Below, piece by piece: positions 21,493 to 31,447 of a DNA stretch of 49,637 nt (positions are counted from its first letter, which is position 1; every line of letters starts with the position of its first letter). Below the pieces are notes generated by a model that was not told the DNA's origin, did no database searches, and was given only the letters and a program-made list of their open reading frames with translations. This stretch comes from Pseudoxanthomonas mexicana (GTDB lineage Bacteria; Pseudomonadota; Gammaproteobacteria; Xanthomonadales; Xanthomonadaceae). The position numbers and the translations under genes are program-made. The stretch is from contig NZ_LSIF01000019.1 of assembly GCF_001556105.1 (NCBI RefSeq), forward strand, positions 1-49,637, written 5' to 3'.

Positions 21493-21926
21493 GCATCGCG
21501 GATGCCGGCTTTTCGAGATTTGGCGAACTCGCCAGTACGGGAAGCTTCGTACTTATCATCATCGGCTGTGTGCTGCTTCATGTGCGCCTGCGCAAGCCTG
21601 CGAGCCTTTCGTTGCTGATGGCGCTGGCCACCACGGCGGTGTGGGACACGGTGGGCCAGTCGATGGTTCACGACCTCCTCATGACGCCCACGGCCACCTC
21701 GCTGCCGCCGGGTACATCAGGCATGAACGCGCAAGCGGCGATCGATGCGCTTGACCGGGCCGCACCAGCCCACAACGCACTGATCGCCGGTGATTCGATT
21801 CTTTTTATCTGGGTAGCCCTCTCGTTCGTACTCGCCGTGGCCTCCATCGCGCGACCGCGTGGCGAGACGCAACCTGACGGCGAGACGTCATCGCCGGATA
21901 CGGCCTTCCGATCGCACCACGAATGA
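21489..21926 (+). CDS. Small membrane protein, translationally coupled to aroE
   Basis: This 145-residue frame has at least three hydrophobic segments ([28 protein letters not shown] and [18 protein letters not shown]). No ATG is present near the natural beginning; the best start is TTG at 21489, which overlaps the aroE stop as TTGA, a typical coupling arrangement. I do not recognise the family. It is likely real because the hydrophobic pattern is coherent and continues beyond aroE, but the start is uncertain. Confidence 0.55.
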   Translation: MSIADAGFSRFGELASTGSFVLIIIGCVLLHVRLRKPASLSLLMALATTAVWDTVGQSMVHDLLMTPTATSLPPGTSGMNAQAAIDALDRAAPAHNALIAGDSILFIWVALSFVLAVASIARPRGETQPDGETSSPDTAFRSHHE

Positions 21927-21966
21927 CATCACTCCAACTCCACTCACACCCTCAAGGAGCTTCTGC

Positions 21967-22317
21967 ATGGACGGATTCCTCACCCAGCTGTTGACGATGC
22001 TCGGCTACCAGCTGCCCGAACTGCTGGCCTGCGTGGCCGGTATCGCGATGCTGATGATGTGGGCGCCGAAGGCGCCGGGCCGCACGCTGACCCTGGCGGG
22101 TACGGCCATCATGCTGACCACCACGGTACTGCGCGGGATCATGAGCGTGTGGCAGGCGTGGCTGATCAACAACGCCACGGATGGCTACTCCTCCCTCAGC
22201 GGGATGTTGGGTCTTTTCAGCGCCTTCGGCATGCTGATGGGCGTCGTGTCCGCTGCGGGACTGGTCATGCTGGTCTGGGGCGCCTGCAAGGCGATGCAGG
22301 CCGCGCGCACGGGCTAG
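21967..22317 (+). CDS. Small membrane protein of unknown function
   Basis: This 116-residue protein has three predicted membrane helices (about residues 15-34, 42-61 and 89-110). AAGGAG lies seven bases before the ATG at 21967, a good ribosome site. It is 40 bases after the preceding membrane-protein frame and has the same direction, so the two may work together. No family recognised. Confidence 0.7.
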   Translation: MDGFLTQLLTMLGYQLPELLACVAGIAMLMMWAPKAPGRTLTLAGTAIMLTTTVLRGIMSVWQAWLINNATDGYSSLSGMLGLFSAFGMLMGVVSAAGLVMLVWGACKAMQAARTG

Positions 22318-22398
22318 GTTTACGCCGCCAGGCGGCATCCGCACAGGCGGCGGTGCGGCAGAGCCCGCCATCAACCAAGCCCGCCGGGATATCGCGCC

Positions 22399-23172
22399 AT
22401 GAAACGCTTTTTCTTGCTGACGCTGATCCTTCTTTCCTGCCTGTCGGCCGCGGCCTTCGCGCAGGGCCAGTTCAAGGTGCTGGTGGTCGCCATCCCCAAC
22501 CGCTACCACCACGACTACGCCGTGGTCGCCAAGCCGCAGTTCGAACGCATGGCGCAGGTGCATGGCTTCGACCTGACCTGGTCGTGGAACAGCGCGCCGT
22601 TCGATGGCGACCTGTCGCCGTACGCCGCCATCGTGCTGCTCAATACGCCGGGCGATGAGCTGAAAGGCGCGCAGCGGGGGAAACTGGAAGCCTACGTCCG
22701 TGCCGGCGGTGGCGTGATGGCCGTGCACCGCGCGCTGATCTTCAATCCGCCCGGCGACTGGCCTTGGTTCGAGAAGCTGATCGGGCGGACCTTCCGCATC
22801 CATCCGATGGTGCAGACCGCCACCGTACGGGTGGAGGACGCGTCGTTTCCTGCGGCGTTCGGCGTGCCCGCGCGCTGGATCTGGACGGACGAGTGGTACG
22901 AATTCCACGGCCCGGTCACGCGCGGCCTGCGCACCGTGCTGAGCGTGGACGAGTCCAGCTACGATCCCACCCGCATCTGGCCCGGCCAGACCGCGCGCGG
23001 CATGGGCAAGGAGCACCCGGTGGCGTGGTACCACGCCTACGACGGCGGCCGCGTGTTCGTCACCGCGCTGGGGCACACGCCGGCGCTGTACGACGATCCA
23101 TCGTACCTGGCGCATCTCTACGGCGGCCTGTGGTGGACCGCGACCGGCAAGGGCATCGACGCTCCGCGCTGA
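22399..23172 (+). CDS. Secreted ThuA-domain protein
   Basis: This 257-residue protein has a classic signal peptide (MKRFFLLTLILLSCLSAAAFAQ) followed by a ThuA-like, glutamine-amidotransferase-fold domain. Family landmarks include YHHDYAVVAKPQFERMA near the start, AIVLLNTPGD, VRAGGGVMAVHRA, and GMGKEHPVAWYHAYDGGRVFVTALGHTP near the end. ThuA proteins are linked to trehalose and other sugar metabolism in rhizobia, but the periplasmic xanthomonad forms have no established substrate. It converges on the DUF4380 gene, also a predicted secreted carbohydrate-type protein. Confidence 0.88.
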   Translation: MKRFFLLTLILLSCLSAAAFAQGQFKVLVVAIPNRYHHDYAVVAKPQFERMAQVHGFDLTWSWNSAPFDGDLSPYAAIVLLNTPGDELKGAQRGKLEAYVRAGGGVMAVHRALIFNPPGDWPWFEKLIGRTFRIHPMVQTATVRVEDASFPAAFGVPARWIWTDEWYEFHGPVTRGLRTVLSVDESSYDPTRIWPGQTARGMGKEHPVAWYHAYDGGRVFVTALGHTPALYDDPSYLAHLYGGLWWTATGKGIDAPR

Positions 23173-23185
23173 TGCGGCTTCGTGA

Positions 23186-24205
23186 TTACTGGCCGGCGAC
23201 GCAAAGCTCCAGCCGTTCGCACAGGAACGCCAGCTGCGCGTCCTGCGTCTCGGGTCCGTCGTAGGCCAGCACGGTCCAGCGTTCACGGGCCTGCATCGCC
23301 TCGCCGGCGGCGAGGGTGCGGAACGGCGCATGCACTTCCATTTCCAGCAGGCCCGCCTGCACGTCGCGGGTGTGGTCCAGGTAGAGCTCGATCTGGCCGT
23401 GCTCGGGATGGATGGCGGCACGTGGTTGGTGATCGAAGCGGATCACGAACGCCTGTCCCTGCGCGAAGCCCGCCATCCAGCCTGCCGAGGGCTGCAGGAA
23501 CACCTTGCCGCGGCGCATCGCCGCCTCCGCTGGCGCCGGCAGGAAGGAGAACACGCCACCGTCGATCCGCCACGCGGGCAGCACGTCTTTCGCGCCATCG
23601 ACGCGTACGTCACCCGCATCCGCCACCGGCACGTAGACGCGCGTGGCGGCGGACGTGCGCGTGTTGAACCACAGATCGCGTGCGACGGGATGGCTGCGGA
23701 TGTTGCGTGCGGTCGCCGTCACGACGACGGTGGACGGATCGGACGGATCGAACGCGAACGATTTCAGCAGCCGCACGCCGGTGACCGGGCTGTCGACGCC
23801 TTCCAGCACCAGCCGGTCGGGCGCGCGTGCGACCACGCGTGTCTCCGCGAACGCCAGGAACGGATCCGGTGGCCACACCGCCCGTGCGGCGCGGCGCGAT
23901 GGATTCGCGTGCTGGTCGGACCACCAACCGCTCTGCGGTCCCAGCCACACGTCGTGCCCCAGATAGCCGATGTCGTCCGCGTCCGCGGAGACGGCTGGCG
24001 TCGGTTGCGACACGACCGGTTCGCCGATCCTGATCAGGTTGGGACGATCGACGCGCCCGACATGCAGCACACGGCCGCCCAGTGCCGGCGTGATCTCGAC
24101 GACGACCTCGGTTGACCGCAGGCGGATGCGTTCGACCTCCGCGCCGTGCAAGGACGCGGGATGGCATAGCGCGAGCAGGAACAGCGGCATGGCGAAGGTG
24201 CGCAT
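23186..24205 (-). CDS. Secreted DUF4380-family protein
   Basis: This 339-residue protein has a signal peptide (about residues 1-21, ending LHG-A) and then an all-beta domain with ITPALGGRVLHVG, YLGHDVWLGPQSGWW, RDLWFNTRTSAATRVYVP and GFAQGQAFVIRFDH, matching DUF4380. The GGRV start and sugar-mutarotase-like layout suggest a carbohydrate-binding beta-sandwich, but no activity is known. Its ATG is nine bases after the DUF58 stop, so it is probably the last gene of the MoxR operon. That link to a membrane AAA system is unusual and is discussed as a finding. Confidence 0.75.
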   Translation of the reverse strand: MRTFAMPLFLLALCHPASLHGAEVERIRLRSTEVVVEITPALGGRVLHVGRVDRPNLIRIGEPVVSQPTPAVSADADDIGYLGHDVWLGPQSGWWSDQHANPSRRAARAVWPPDPFLAFAETRVVARAPDRLVLEGVDSPVTGVRLLKSFAFDPSDPSTVVVTATARNIRSHPVARDLWFNTRTSAATRVYVPVADAGDVRVDGAKDVLPAWRIDGGVFSFLPAPAEAAMRRGKVFLQPSAGWMAGFAQGQAFVIRFDHQPRAAIHPEHGQIELYLDHTRDVQAGLLEMEVHAPFRTLAAGEAMQARERWTVLAYDGPETQDAQLAFLCERLELCVAGQ

Positions 24206-24214
24206 GCCAACCCC

Positions 24215-25513
24215 CTAGAGCACGCCGTCGCGCTTCACCGCGAGGTAGCGCTCCACCAGCGCCGCGGGCAATTCGTCCGCGGTGACGTCCAGCACCATCA
24301 CCCGATGGCTGCGCAGCGCATCGTGCGCCGCGGTGCGCTGTTCCAGATACCGCGCGACCGCACCGGCATGGATCGCGCCCTGAAGGTCGCGTACGTCGGC
24401 ATCCAGTGCATCGTCCAGCGAGGTCTCGCGCAGGCTGGCCACGCAGACCAGGTGCCGCTTCTGCAGCAGGCGCACGGCGGCGAGCAGGTCGTCGATGTCC
24501 TCGTCGCGCACGTTGGTGACCAGCATCACCAGCGCGCGGCGGCGCTGGCGCAAGCTCAATTCGGTGGCCGCCGCCAGGTAGTCGGTGGCGACCGCGCGCG
24601 GCTGCAGGTCGTAGCTGGCGCGCAGCAGCGTATCGATGGCGCCCATGCCACGTTGTGGCGCGACCCAGCGGCGGTCGCCTCCGGCGGCGAACAGGCCCAC
24701 GCCGTCGCCCTGCCGCAGCGCCAGGTACGAGACCACCAGCGACGCATTGAGCACGTGGTCGAAATGCCCCAGCCCGTCCTCGCGCGCCATCATCCGGCGG
24801 CCGGTGTCGATCAGCATCACCAACTGCTGGTTCTTCTCATCCTGGTACTCGCGCGAGATCAGCTTGCGCGAACGCGCCGTCGCCTTCCAGTCGATCTGGC
24901 GCAGGCTGTCGCCGATGCGGTACTCGCGCATCTGGTTGAAATCGGTGCCTTCGCCGCGACGTCGTTTCAGGTGCGCGCCCACCAGGCGCGACGCCTGTTC
25001 GGCGCTGAACAGCGCGAAGCGGGTCAACGGTGCGAAGTTCGGGTACACGCGCACCCGCTGCGGAATGCCGGCGACCCGCGACTGCCGCCACAGCATCAGC
25101 AACGAGCGAAGCCGCAGGTGCACGCCGTCGAACGCAGCGTCACCGCGCGCGGTCGGCCGCAGGCGGTAGGTGATGCGCGTCGCCGACATCGGCGCCAGGG
25201 CGAGACGGCGAGGCATCCCGGATGCCGGCCAACCGCCAGGGTGCAGGTCGAAGACCTCCAGCCGCTGCCGCACCCGCGACTCGAAGGACAATGCCACCTC
25301 GCGCTCGATACCCAGGGGCAGCGCCTCGGGCACGTCGCGCACGATCTCCGGCGTGGGGCGGCCACGCAACCACCACGCGTCCAGCGCCGACAGCAGCAGC
25401 AGCACCACACCCACCAGCTGCCATTGCCACAGCGGCCAGCCGAGGAACGGCACGGCCAGGCCGGCCAGTCCCCAGCCGGCGATCAGCGCAATGAGCAGCG
25501 GCGCAGGCCTCAC
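24215..25513 (-). CDS. DUF58 (vWA-like) protein of the MoxR operon
   Basis: This 432-residue protein has two N-terminal membrane helices (about residues 5-23 and 29-46), an immunoglobulin-like middle region, the DUF58 signature [32 protein letters not shown], and a vWA-like domain. The metal site reads DTGRR (Asp236) in place of DxSxS, so metal binding may be weak or lost. DUF58 proteins pair with MoxR AAA+ ATPases, probably as the adaptor delivering the ATPase to membrane targets. It follows moxR by 52 bases. Confidence 0.9.
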   Translation of the reverse strand: MRPAPLLIALIAGWGLAGLAVPFLGWPLWQWQLVGVVLLLLSALDAWWLRGRPTPEIVRDVPEALPLGIEREVALSFESRVRQRLEVFDLHPGGWPASGMPRRLALAPMSATRITYRLRPTARGDAAFDGVHLRLRSLLMLWRQSRVAGIPQRVRVYPNFAPLTRFALFSAEQASRLVGAHLKRRRGEGTDFNQMREYRIGDSLRQIDWKATARSRKLISREYQDEKNQQLVMLIDTGRRMMAREDGLGHFDHVLNASLVVSYLALRQGDGVGLFAAGGDRRWVAPQRGMGAIDTLLRASYDLQPRAVATDYLAAATELSLRQRRRALVMLVTNVRDEDIDDLLAAVRLLQKRHLVCVASLRETSLDDALDADVRDLQGAIHAGAVARYLEQRTAAHDALRSHRVMVLDVTADELPAALVERYLAVKRDGVL

Positions 25514-25565
25514 CCGCGGATACCCGGCACGCTACGCAACACCGCTCTCGGTCGCAGCGATGCGC

Positions 25566-26567
25566 TCATTTCCTGGGAGCGTCCACTTTCGCCAGCAACG
25601 CGCGCAATGCATCGTCCGGCGACTGCCCTTCGATCTGCAGTTCCGGCGACAACGTGATGCGATGGCGCAGGGCGGGCCGGGCGATGTCGCGCACGTCGTC
25701 GGGCGTGACGAAGTCGCGCCCCTGCAGCACGGCCTGCGCCCGTGCCGCACGCACCAGCGCGAGGCTGCCGCGCGGACCGGCGCCCAGCGAGATGCCCGGC
25801 CACTTGCGGGTAGCGGCGACGATGCGCACGGCGTAGTCGATCACTTCGGGATCGACGCGGATCGCGGCCGTCTCGCGCTGCATCGCCGCGATGTCGGCGG
25901 CACCCAGCACGCGCTTCACCTGCGACAGGTCGAAGTCGGCGGCGGTGCGCCCGGTGGTGATCGCATCGACCATGCGCTTCTCGTCCTCCAGCGCCGGATA
26001 GTCGATCAGCACCTTCAGCAGGAAGCGGTCCAGCTGCGCTTCCGGCAGCGGATAGGTGCCTTCCTGCTCCACCGGGTTCTGCGTGGCCAGCGCGATGAAC
26101 GGCGGCGACAGTGCGAATGACTTGCCTTCGATCGTGACCTGGCCTTCCTGCATCACTTCGAGCAGGGCGGACTGGGTCTTGGCGGGTGCGCGGTTGATCT
26201 CGTCGGCCAGCAGGATGTTGGTGAACACCGGGCCGCGGCGGATCTGGAAGCTCTCGGTCTTCGGGTCGTAGACGGCATGGCCGCTGACATCGCTGGGCAT
26301 CAGGTCGGGCGTGAACTGCACGCGTGCGTAGCTCAGCTCCAGCGCCTGCGCCAGCGCGCGCACCAGCAGGGTCTTGCCCAGTCCCGGCACACCCTCGATC
26401 AGCACATGGCCGCCGGCGAGCAGCGCGATCAGGATCTGGTCCAGCACGTCGGGCTGACCGATGAAGGCGCGCGAGACTTCCTCGCGCACGGCCTCGACGC
26501 GCTGGGACAGCGCATTGCCGGGCGTCGGCGGAAGCGCGGGCGGCGCGGCGGCGGTCTCGTCGTTCAT
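25566..26567 (-). CDS. MoxR-family AAA+ ATPase
   Basis: This 333-residue AAA_3 ATPase has Walker A GVPGLGKT (59-66), Walker B LLADEINR (119-126) and sensor 1 [24 protein letters not shown], all intact. MoxR proteins act as chaperones that assemble or activate metal or multi-subunit complexes at the membrane together with vWA/DUF58 partners. Its ATG overlaps the DUF4350 stop as ATGA. The N terminus carries a short Pro/Ala-rich tail ([12 protein letters not shown]). Confidence 0.95.
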   Translation of the reverse strand: MNDETAAAPPALPPTPGNALSQRVEAVREEVSRAFIGQPDVLDQILIALLAGGHVLIEGVPGLGKTLLVRALAQALELSYARVQFTPDLMPSDVSGHAVYDPKTESFQIRRGPVFTNILLADEINRAPAKTQSALLEVMQEGQVTIEGKSFALSPPFIALATQNPVEQEGTYPLPEAQLDRFLLKVLIDYPALEDEKRMVDAITTGRTAADFDLSQVKRVLGAADIAAMQRETAAIRVDPEVIDYAVRIVAATRKWPGISLGAGPRGSLALVRAARAQAVLQGRDFVTPDDVRDIARPALRHRITLSPELQIEGQSPDDALRALLAKVDAPRK

Positions 26568-27763
26568 AGGCGGTTTCTCAGTTGGATCAGCAGGGAGATG
26601 CGGTCACGGAAGCCCTGCCGGTCGTGCGAGGCAGGAACGTTGAGGGCGGTGCGGATGCGGTCGGCCGGTTGGCCGGTGCGGTCGGCGATGGCGGCGACCT
26701 GCGCGTCGCCGCTGAGTGCGGCGGCGACGGGATCGCGACGGCGCAGGCGCGCGAGGAACGCCTGCCTGACGGCGGAATAGAGCATGACGCCACGGCCGTA
26801 GCGGTAAAGATGTTCGCCGCTCGCGCGCACGTGTTCGAGCAGCGAGCGACGCTCGCCGGCCGGCGATGGCAGCGGCGGACCGAAGCGCTGCATGCGCATC
26901 CACAGCCACGCGGCGAGTGCGAGCAGCAGCGGCGCCCACACCATCCACCCGCGCAGGAACAGCGTGCGCCACAGCGACGGCATTTCCGCCGCGTAGACCA
27001 GGTGCATGGTGCCCTGGCGGTAGTTCGGCGCCAGCACCTGCCGCGCCAGTGCGCGATGCGGGCCATCGCGCAGGCCACCGACCGGCGGGGCGTCGAGCGT
27101 TTCCTGCATGAAGCTGCGCGTGGCGGTATTGGCCATGAAATCGAAATCGGCCAATACGTCGACGCGCCCCTTCCCGGCCGCGACGCGGGCGTAGACATAC
27201 CCATGTTGCAGGTCGCCCCAGGCGAACTCGGGCACCACGCCGTCGAATGCGAAGCGCCGGCCACGGCAGAACTCGACGTGATGGTCCTCGCCTTCCACCT
27301 GGAAATCCACGCAGGAGGGCGTTTCATCCACCAGCCACGCCGACAGCAGGTCCAGCATCGCCGACTGCGGCGCATCCGGCCCCATCGTGTCTTCGCCTGG
27401 CGCGTACAGCGGCGTGCGGATCAACAGGTGTCCGCCCTCCTCGACCCATGCCAGCAGGCGTTCGGCCTCCGGCGGCGACAGCGCGCGCGGATCGTTGAAC
27501 AGCAACAGCGTATCGCCCGCGGCCAATGCGTTGTCGTCCAGCATCAGGCGCTGGCGCGCGTTGACCTTCACGCCATCGGCTTCCAGCGTCTTCGCCAGCG
27601 CGTACAGCGGGTTGTAGGCGGCCTCGCCTGAAGGCGGTAGATGCAGGGTCTTCTCGACGCGATGGAAGGTGTGGCGGAACCAGAGGCCCAGCAGGGCGAG
27701 CACCACCAGCACGACGACCAGCGTCGCGCCGACCACGCGGCCGTTGCGGCGCGCGGACGTCAT
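26564..27763 (-). CDS. DUF4350 membrane protein
   Basis: This 399-residue protein has one membrane helix at each end of an extracytoplasmic domain (about 10-28, VGATLVVVLVVLALLGLW, and about 285-302, WMVWAPLLLALAAWLW). The domain between contains NPLYALAKTLEADG, LLLFNDPRALSPPEAERLLAWVEEGGHLLI and a CRGRRF stretch, typical of DUF4350 and similar in layout to GldG/IFT52-like domains. The cytoplasmic tail ends with a helix-rich segment. The ATG overlaps the DUF4129 stop as ATGA, and its own stop overlaps the moxR start the same way. Confidence 0.88.
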   Translation of the reverse strand: MTSARRNGRVVGATLVVVLVVLALLGLWFRHTFHRVEKTLHLPPSGEAAYNPLYALAKTLEADGVKVNARQRLMLDDNALAAGDTLLLFNDPRALSPPEAERLLAWVEEGGHLLIRTPLYAPGEDTMGPDAPQSAMLDLLSAWLVDETPSCVDFQVEGEDHHVEFCRGRRFAFDGVVPEFAWGDLQHGYVYARVAAGKGRVDVLADFDFMANTATRSFMQETLDAPPVGGLRDGPHRALARQVLAPNYRQGTMHLVYAAEMPSLWRTLFLRGWMVWAPLLLALAAWLWMRMQRFGPPLPSPAGERRSLLEHVRASGEHLYRYGRGVMLYSAVRQAFLARLRRRDPVAAALSGDAQVAAIADRTGQPADRIRTALNVPASHDRQGFRDRISLLIQLRNRL

Positions 27764-29331
27764 GACGCCCACCCGTAGCGCCGCTGCAGTTCGCCGACCA
27801 GCGCGTCGAACTCGGCTTCGTCCGGCAGGCGCTCGGCATAGGCGGCGTACTGCCACGTGCGCACGATGCGTGCGAACACGTTCCGGTCCTCCGCCTGCGG
27901 CAGGCGCCGCGACGCGCGCAGGCATTCCGCTTCGGTAGCGCCGGGTGGCAGCACGATGTCGACGCGTCGGCTCATGCTGTCCACGCTGGCGCGATAGAGC
28001 AGCGCCAGGGCCTGGCGCGGGCGGCCTTCGCGCCACCACCTGCGTGCCGCCGCGGCGACATCCTCCGGCAACGCATCCGGCAGCACCAGCGCATCGATCT
28101 GCGGCGCCTCGGGCGGCGCGGCATCCGGCCGCGCGAGGCCGCGCATCCACGGCCACCAGTAGCGCGCAGTCGCCAGCAGCGCCAGCACCAGGACGCCGAC
28201 CACCAGCCACAGTCCCCATTCGCCGATGAAGGCCAGCGCGGCACCGATGCCCGACAACCAGGCCTTGTCGGAGTCCGACGCGTCGTCGGGCTTCTTCCGG
28301 TCCGGGTCGCGGCGCTCCCAGCTGGACTGCACATGGGTGCGGTCCAGCAGCGGATCGCGATACGCCTGGTCGGCCGCCTTGCGGAACGCACGATCATCGA
28401 CACGCTGGTCGCCGAACACGATCGGCAGCGTCGGTGGCGTCGGCTTTTCTTCCTGCGCGTCCGACACCGCGGGCGCGGGCGTGGCAACCGGCGGCGCACC
28501 ATGGCGCTCCTGCGCCTCCGCACCGCCCACCATGCCGACCCACAGCATGGCGACCAGCGCGACAGGGGCGGCGGCGGACAGCCGTGCGCGCAGCTTGCGG
28601 AAGACGATCTCCAGATCCCAGGCCTCGATCTGCGTGCGCCGGTTGAGGTACAGGCCGAAGCCCGCGCCGACGTAGAACGGTTCGATCACGCTGATCGCCG
28701 TCCAGGCCAGCGCATTCCACGCGAGCTTGAACCACAACGGCCATTCGATGGCAGCGACGGCGAAGGCCGCCTGCACGCTGTCCGGCAACAGGTCCTGCGG
28801 CAGGTACATCACCACCGCCACGATGCCGCCCAGGACCAGCACGCCCTGGAACACCAGGCAGATCCAGGTCAGCAGGATCGCCGTGCCGTAGGCCTGCCCG
28901 CCGAGCACGCGACGGCGCTGGCCCAGGCGCTCGCCCTGCACGCCTTCCAGCAGGTCGATCGGCATGTACAGCGAACGCACGGGACTGAGGCGACGCCAGG
29001 TGAGCAGGTGCAGCAGCGTGCGCGTGCCCCAGCCCAGTTGCGCGCGCAACGTCGCGCGCGTCGACGGCACGCTGCCGAACACCGCGCGCGAGATCACGTA
29101 CAGCGGGATGCGATCGAAGGCGGGCTTCAGCCACCACATCAGAACCGCGGCCAGCCAGACCTGGTCGATCCACCACGCGCCGAGATTCAACAGCGCGAAC
29201 ACCGGCAGCGTCAGCCAGAGCCACGGCGCCCAGATGGCGCCGGCATGCCGGCGCACCAGCGCCATGCCCAGCTCGATGGCTTCCCAGTCGGAACGCGCGC
29301 GCAGGCGGACCGTCAGCTGCTCAATCCTCAT
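27760..29331 (-). CDS. DUF4129 multi-pass membrane protein
   Basis: This 523-residue protein has about five hydrophobic segments in the first 300 residues and another at about 370-390 (GLWLVVGVLVLALLATA), then the C-terminal cytoplasmic DUF4129 domain (WWREGRPRQALALLYRAS, RIVRTWQYAAYAERLPDEAEF). DUF4129 is also found fused to transglutaminase-like proteins in other bacteria; here it is alone. An 11-base overlap with the SpoIIM gene and an ATGA overlap with the next gene show strict translational coupling. Confidence 0.88.
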   Translation of the reverse strand: MRIEQLTVRLRARSDWEAIELGMALVRRHAGAIWAPWLWLTLPVFALLNLGAWWIDQVWLAAVLMWWLKPAFDRIPLYVISRAVFGSVPSTRATLRAQLGWGTRTLLHLLTWRRLSPVRSLYMPIDLLEGVQGERLGQRRRVLGGQAYGTAILLTWICLVFQGVLVLGGIVAVVMYLPQDLLPDSVQAAFAVAAIEWPLWFKLAWNALAWTAISVIEPFYVGAGFGLYLNRRTQIEAWDLEIVFRKLRARLSAAAPVALVAMLWVGMVGGAEAQERHGAPPVATPAPAVSDAQEEKPTPPTLPIVFGDQRVDDRAFRKAADQAYRDPLLDRTHVQSSWERRDPDRKKPDDASDSDKAWLSGIGAALAFIGEWGLWLVVGVLVLALLATARYWWPWMRGLARPDAAPPEAPQIDALVLPDALPEDVAAAARRWWREGRPRQALALLYRASVDSMSRRVDIVLPPGATEAECLRASRRLPQAEDRNVFARIVRTWQYAAYAERLPDEAEFDALVGELQRRYGWAS

Positions 29332-30319
29332 CGGCCACCCCGCGCCCGCCGAAGCCCAGCCACAGCGCCACCAGTGTCCACAGCACGCCGGACACGCTGT
29401 ACTTCACGGCGGCGGGAACGGATTGCGTCGACGACCAGAAGGCTTCGATGAACGCCGCGACCAGCAGCATGAAGGCCACGCCCAGGCACAGCCGAGCGCC
29501 TTTCACCCCCGCACGCGCCAGCGCATCGATGCGCCGGTATTGCCCGGGCGCGATCAGGCTCAGTCCCAGCCGCAGGCCGGCACCGCCGGCCAGCACGATC
29601 GCGGTGAGTTCGAACGGCGCATGCCCGCAGACGAAGCGCCACAGCGGATCGCCGTAACCGATCTGGTGAAGGTGGCCGAACACCGTGCCGATGCCGACGC
29701 CGTTGACGATCAGCACGAACAGCGCCCCCACGCCGGCGACCAGTCCACCGGCGAACGTGCGCAGGCCGATGCTGATGTTGTTCCAGATGTAGTGGCCGAA
29801 CATCTCCCAGTCGGTACCGCTCTCGCGACCGAGTGCGTGGCTGGGATCGCTGGGGTCGTACATGCGTTCGTACATCGCCACCTGTTCGGGCGAGGCGATG
29901 CTGTACACGAGTTCCGGACGGACCTGCAGCAGCACGAACATCAGCACCAGCGGGACCACGAACACGGCCGCCGCCACCCACATGCAGCCGGCCTCGCTGC
30001 GCACCAGCCGCGGAAAATCCGCCAGCAGGAAGCGTGCCGCACGCTGCCAGCGCGGCGGCGGCGTGCGGTAGAGCACGCCGTGGCCTGCCTGCATCAACGC
30101 CTGCAGGCGATCCAGCACGGCGGGGCTGTACCCGCGGCTGCGCGCCAGCGCGAGGTGTTGGCAGATACGCCGGTAGCGTGCCGGCACGTCCTCGTCGGTG
30201 AGTGCGCCATGGTTGCGCTCGGCGCGCGCCCGCCGTGCACTCTCGCCACGTGCGTGCAACCACGATTCGAAGGCGAGCCATTCCGCCTGGTGGCGGGCGA
30301 CGAACTGTTCCTGTCTCAT
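29321..30319 (-). CDS. SpoIIM-like (stage II sporulation M family) membrane protein
   Basis: This 332-residue protein has a soluble helical N terminus with [15 protein letters not shown], followed by SpoIIM-type membrane spans: [19 protein letters not shown], then [21 protein letters not shown] (a strong family signature) and [20 protein letters not shown]. In sporulating bacteria SpoIIM belongs to the peptidoglycan-remodelling DMP complex; in non-sporulating proteobacteria it accompanies RDD and MoxR genes with unknown function. Its start overlaps the RDD stop as ATGA. Confidence 0.9.
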   Translation of the reverse strand: MRQEQFVARHQAEWLAFESWLHARGESARRARAERNHGALTDEDVPARYRRICQHLALARSRGYSPAVLDRLQALMQAGHGVLYRTPPPRWQRAARFLLADFPRLVRSEAGCMWVAAAVFVVPLVLMFVLLQVRPELVYSIASPEQVAMYERMYDPSDPSHALGRESGTDWEMFGHYIWNNISIGLRTFAGGLVAGVGALFVLIVNGVGIGTVFGHLHQIGYGDPLWRFVCGHAPFELTAIVLAGGAGLRLGLSLIAPGQYRRIDALARAGVKGARLCLGVAFMLLVAAFIEAFWSSTQSVPAAVKYSVSGVLWTLVALWLGFGGRGVADED

Positions 30320-30996
30320 CGGCGGCCCAGCAACCAGTTGGCCATGCCGTACAACCGCTGCACGCCCACCTGGCCCTGCGCGGCGGTGATGGGCTGGGCA
30401 AGATTGGCCAGTTCTTCCTGGCGCGATGCGGTCAGCTGCGGCGCGCGCTCACCGAACGCGACGATCGCGCCCTGTTCCTCCGGCAACAGCTGCGCGGGCG
30501 GCACGAAGACGGTATTGACCGGTGCCGGCGCGTGGTCGCGCTCGCCGCCGGCATGCACGACCAGCGTACCGGCGACCATGTCGCCCAAGCGGCGCGCATG
30601 CGGGTCGGCCAGACAGGCGACGAGGCCGGTGGCATAGCCGAACGGCAGCATGTCGACGGTCCGCAGCAGGTTGCGCGTGATCGCGGCCAGCCAACCGAGC
30701 GGCGCGCCGTCGGCAGACACCACGCGCAGGCCGAGGGCTTTCTTGCCGGGCGTCTGTCCGCGCCAGAGCGACTCCAGGATGATCGGGTACGCCCAGAACA
30801 CCAGGAACACCACGATCAGGTGCAGGCCGTTGCCCACCTTGCCCAGCACGGCCAGCAGCATCGCCATGACCGCCACGATGCCGAGCCGGATGGCCAGGTC
30901 GATGCCCCAGGCCAGCGCGCGCGGCACCGGACCCGCCGCCGGCAGGTGCAGGCCCACGCCCTCGGGCGTGACGACTTCGCGATAGGTATCCAGCAT
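30316..30996 (-). CDS. RDD-family membrane protein, first gene of the MoxR operon
   Basis: This 226-residue protein matches the RDD family: about three membrane helices, with Arg and Asp in AWGIDLAIR, then [16 protein letters not shown] and [15 protein letters not shown]. Some RDD proteins have been reported as sodium/proton transporters, while others may be membrane scaffolds. The ATG at 30996 was chosen because the protein fits the family from there ([16 protein letters not shown]); the longer upstream frame has no family similarity. The ribosome site is weak (GTGAGCGG). It probably marks the operon promoter end, with the regulatory region in 30997-31140 shared with the divergent YkgJ-like gene. 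Confidence 0.88.
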   Translation of the reverse strand: MLDTYREVVTPEGVGLHLPAAGPVPRALAWGIDLAIRLGIVAVMAMLLAVLGKVGNGLHLIVVFLVFWAYPIILESLWRGQTPGKKALGLRVVSADGAPLGWLAAITRNLLRTVDMLPFGYATGLVACLADPHARRLGDMVAGTLVVHAGGERDHAPAPVNTVFVPPAQLLPEEQGAIVAFGERAPQLTASRQEELANLAQPITAAQGQVGVQRLYGMANWLLGRR

Positions 30997-31152
30997 CAGC
31001 CGCTCACCACGGGCGTGGTCCCCATGGCAGCGCGATGGCCGCGACCGGATCGATGTGGTGGAACCCGAGTGTCCCGCTGTCCATGCGCCTTCCCCATGCC
31101 TCGCGACTTTAGCCGCGAACGCCATCCTTGCCCAGCTACACTGCGCGCCATC

Positions 31153-31437
31153 GTGGACACCGTCTTCTCCTGCCGACCGGGTTGCGCGGCCTGCTGTACT
31201 GCGCCCTCGATCACCTCGCCGATCCCCGGCATGCCGCAGGGCAAGCCGGCCGGCGTCCCGTGCGTCCAGCTGGACGATGGGTTGCGCTGCCGGTTGTTCG
31301 GCACCCCGGAACGGCCTTCGTTCTGCGGCACACTGAAGCCCGGACCCGACATGTGCGGCACCAGCCGGCAGGACGCCATGGCGCTGCTGTCCGCCCTCGA
31401 GCGCGCCACCGCAACGATCACGTTGTCCTTTCCCTAG
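31153..31437 (+). CDS. YkgJ-family cysteine-cluster protein
   Basis: This small protein of about 94 residues is close to E. coli YkgJ. It has CRPGCAACC at the start, then the conserved [19 protein letters not shown] and further cysteines in GLRC, FC and MC, giving eight or more cysteines able to bind Zn or an Fe-S cluster. The family is uncharacterised. No ATG is present in frame; GTG at 31153 is the best start. TACACT at 31137-31142 is a likely -10, so the leader is very short. It is divergent from the RDD gene. Confidence 0.78.
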   Translation: MDTVFSCRPGCAACCTAPSITSPIPGMPQGKPAGVPCVQLDDGLRCRLFGTPERPSFCGTLKPGPDMCGTSRQDAMALLSALERATATITLSFP

Positions 31438-31447
31438 GAGAGCACGC

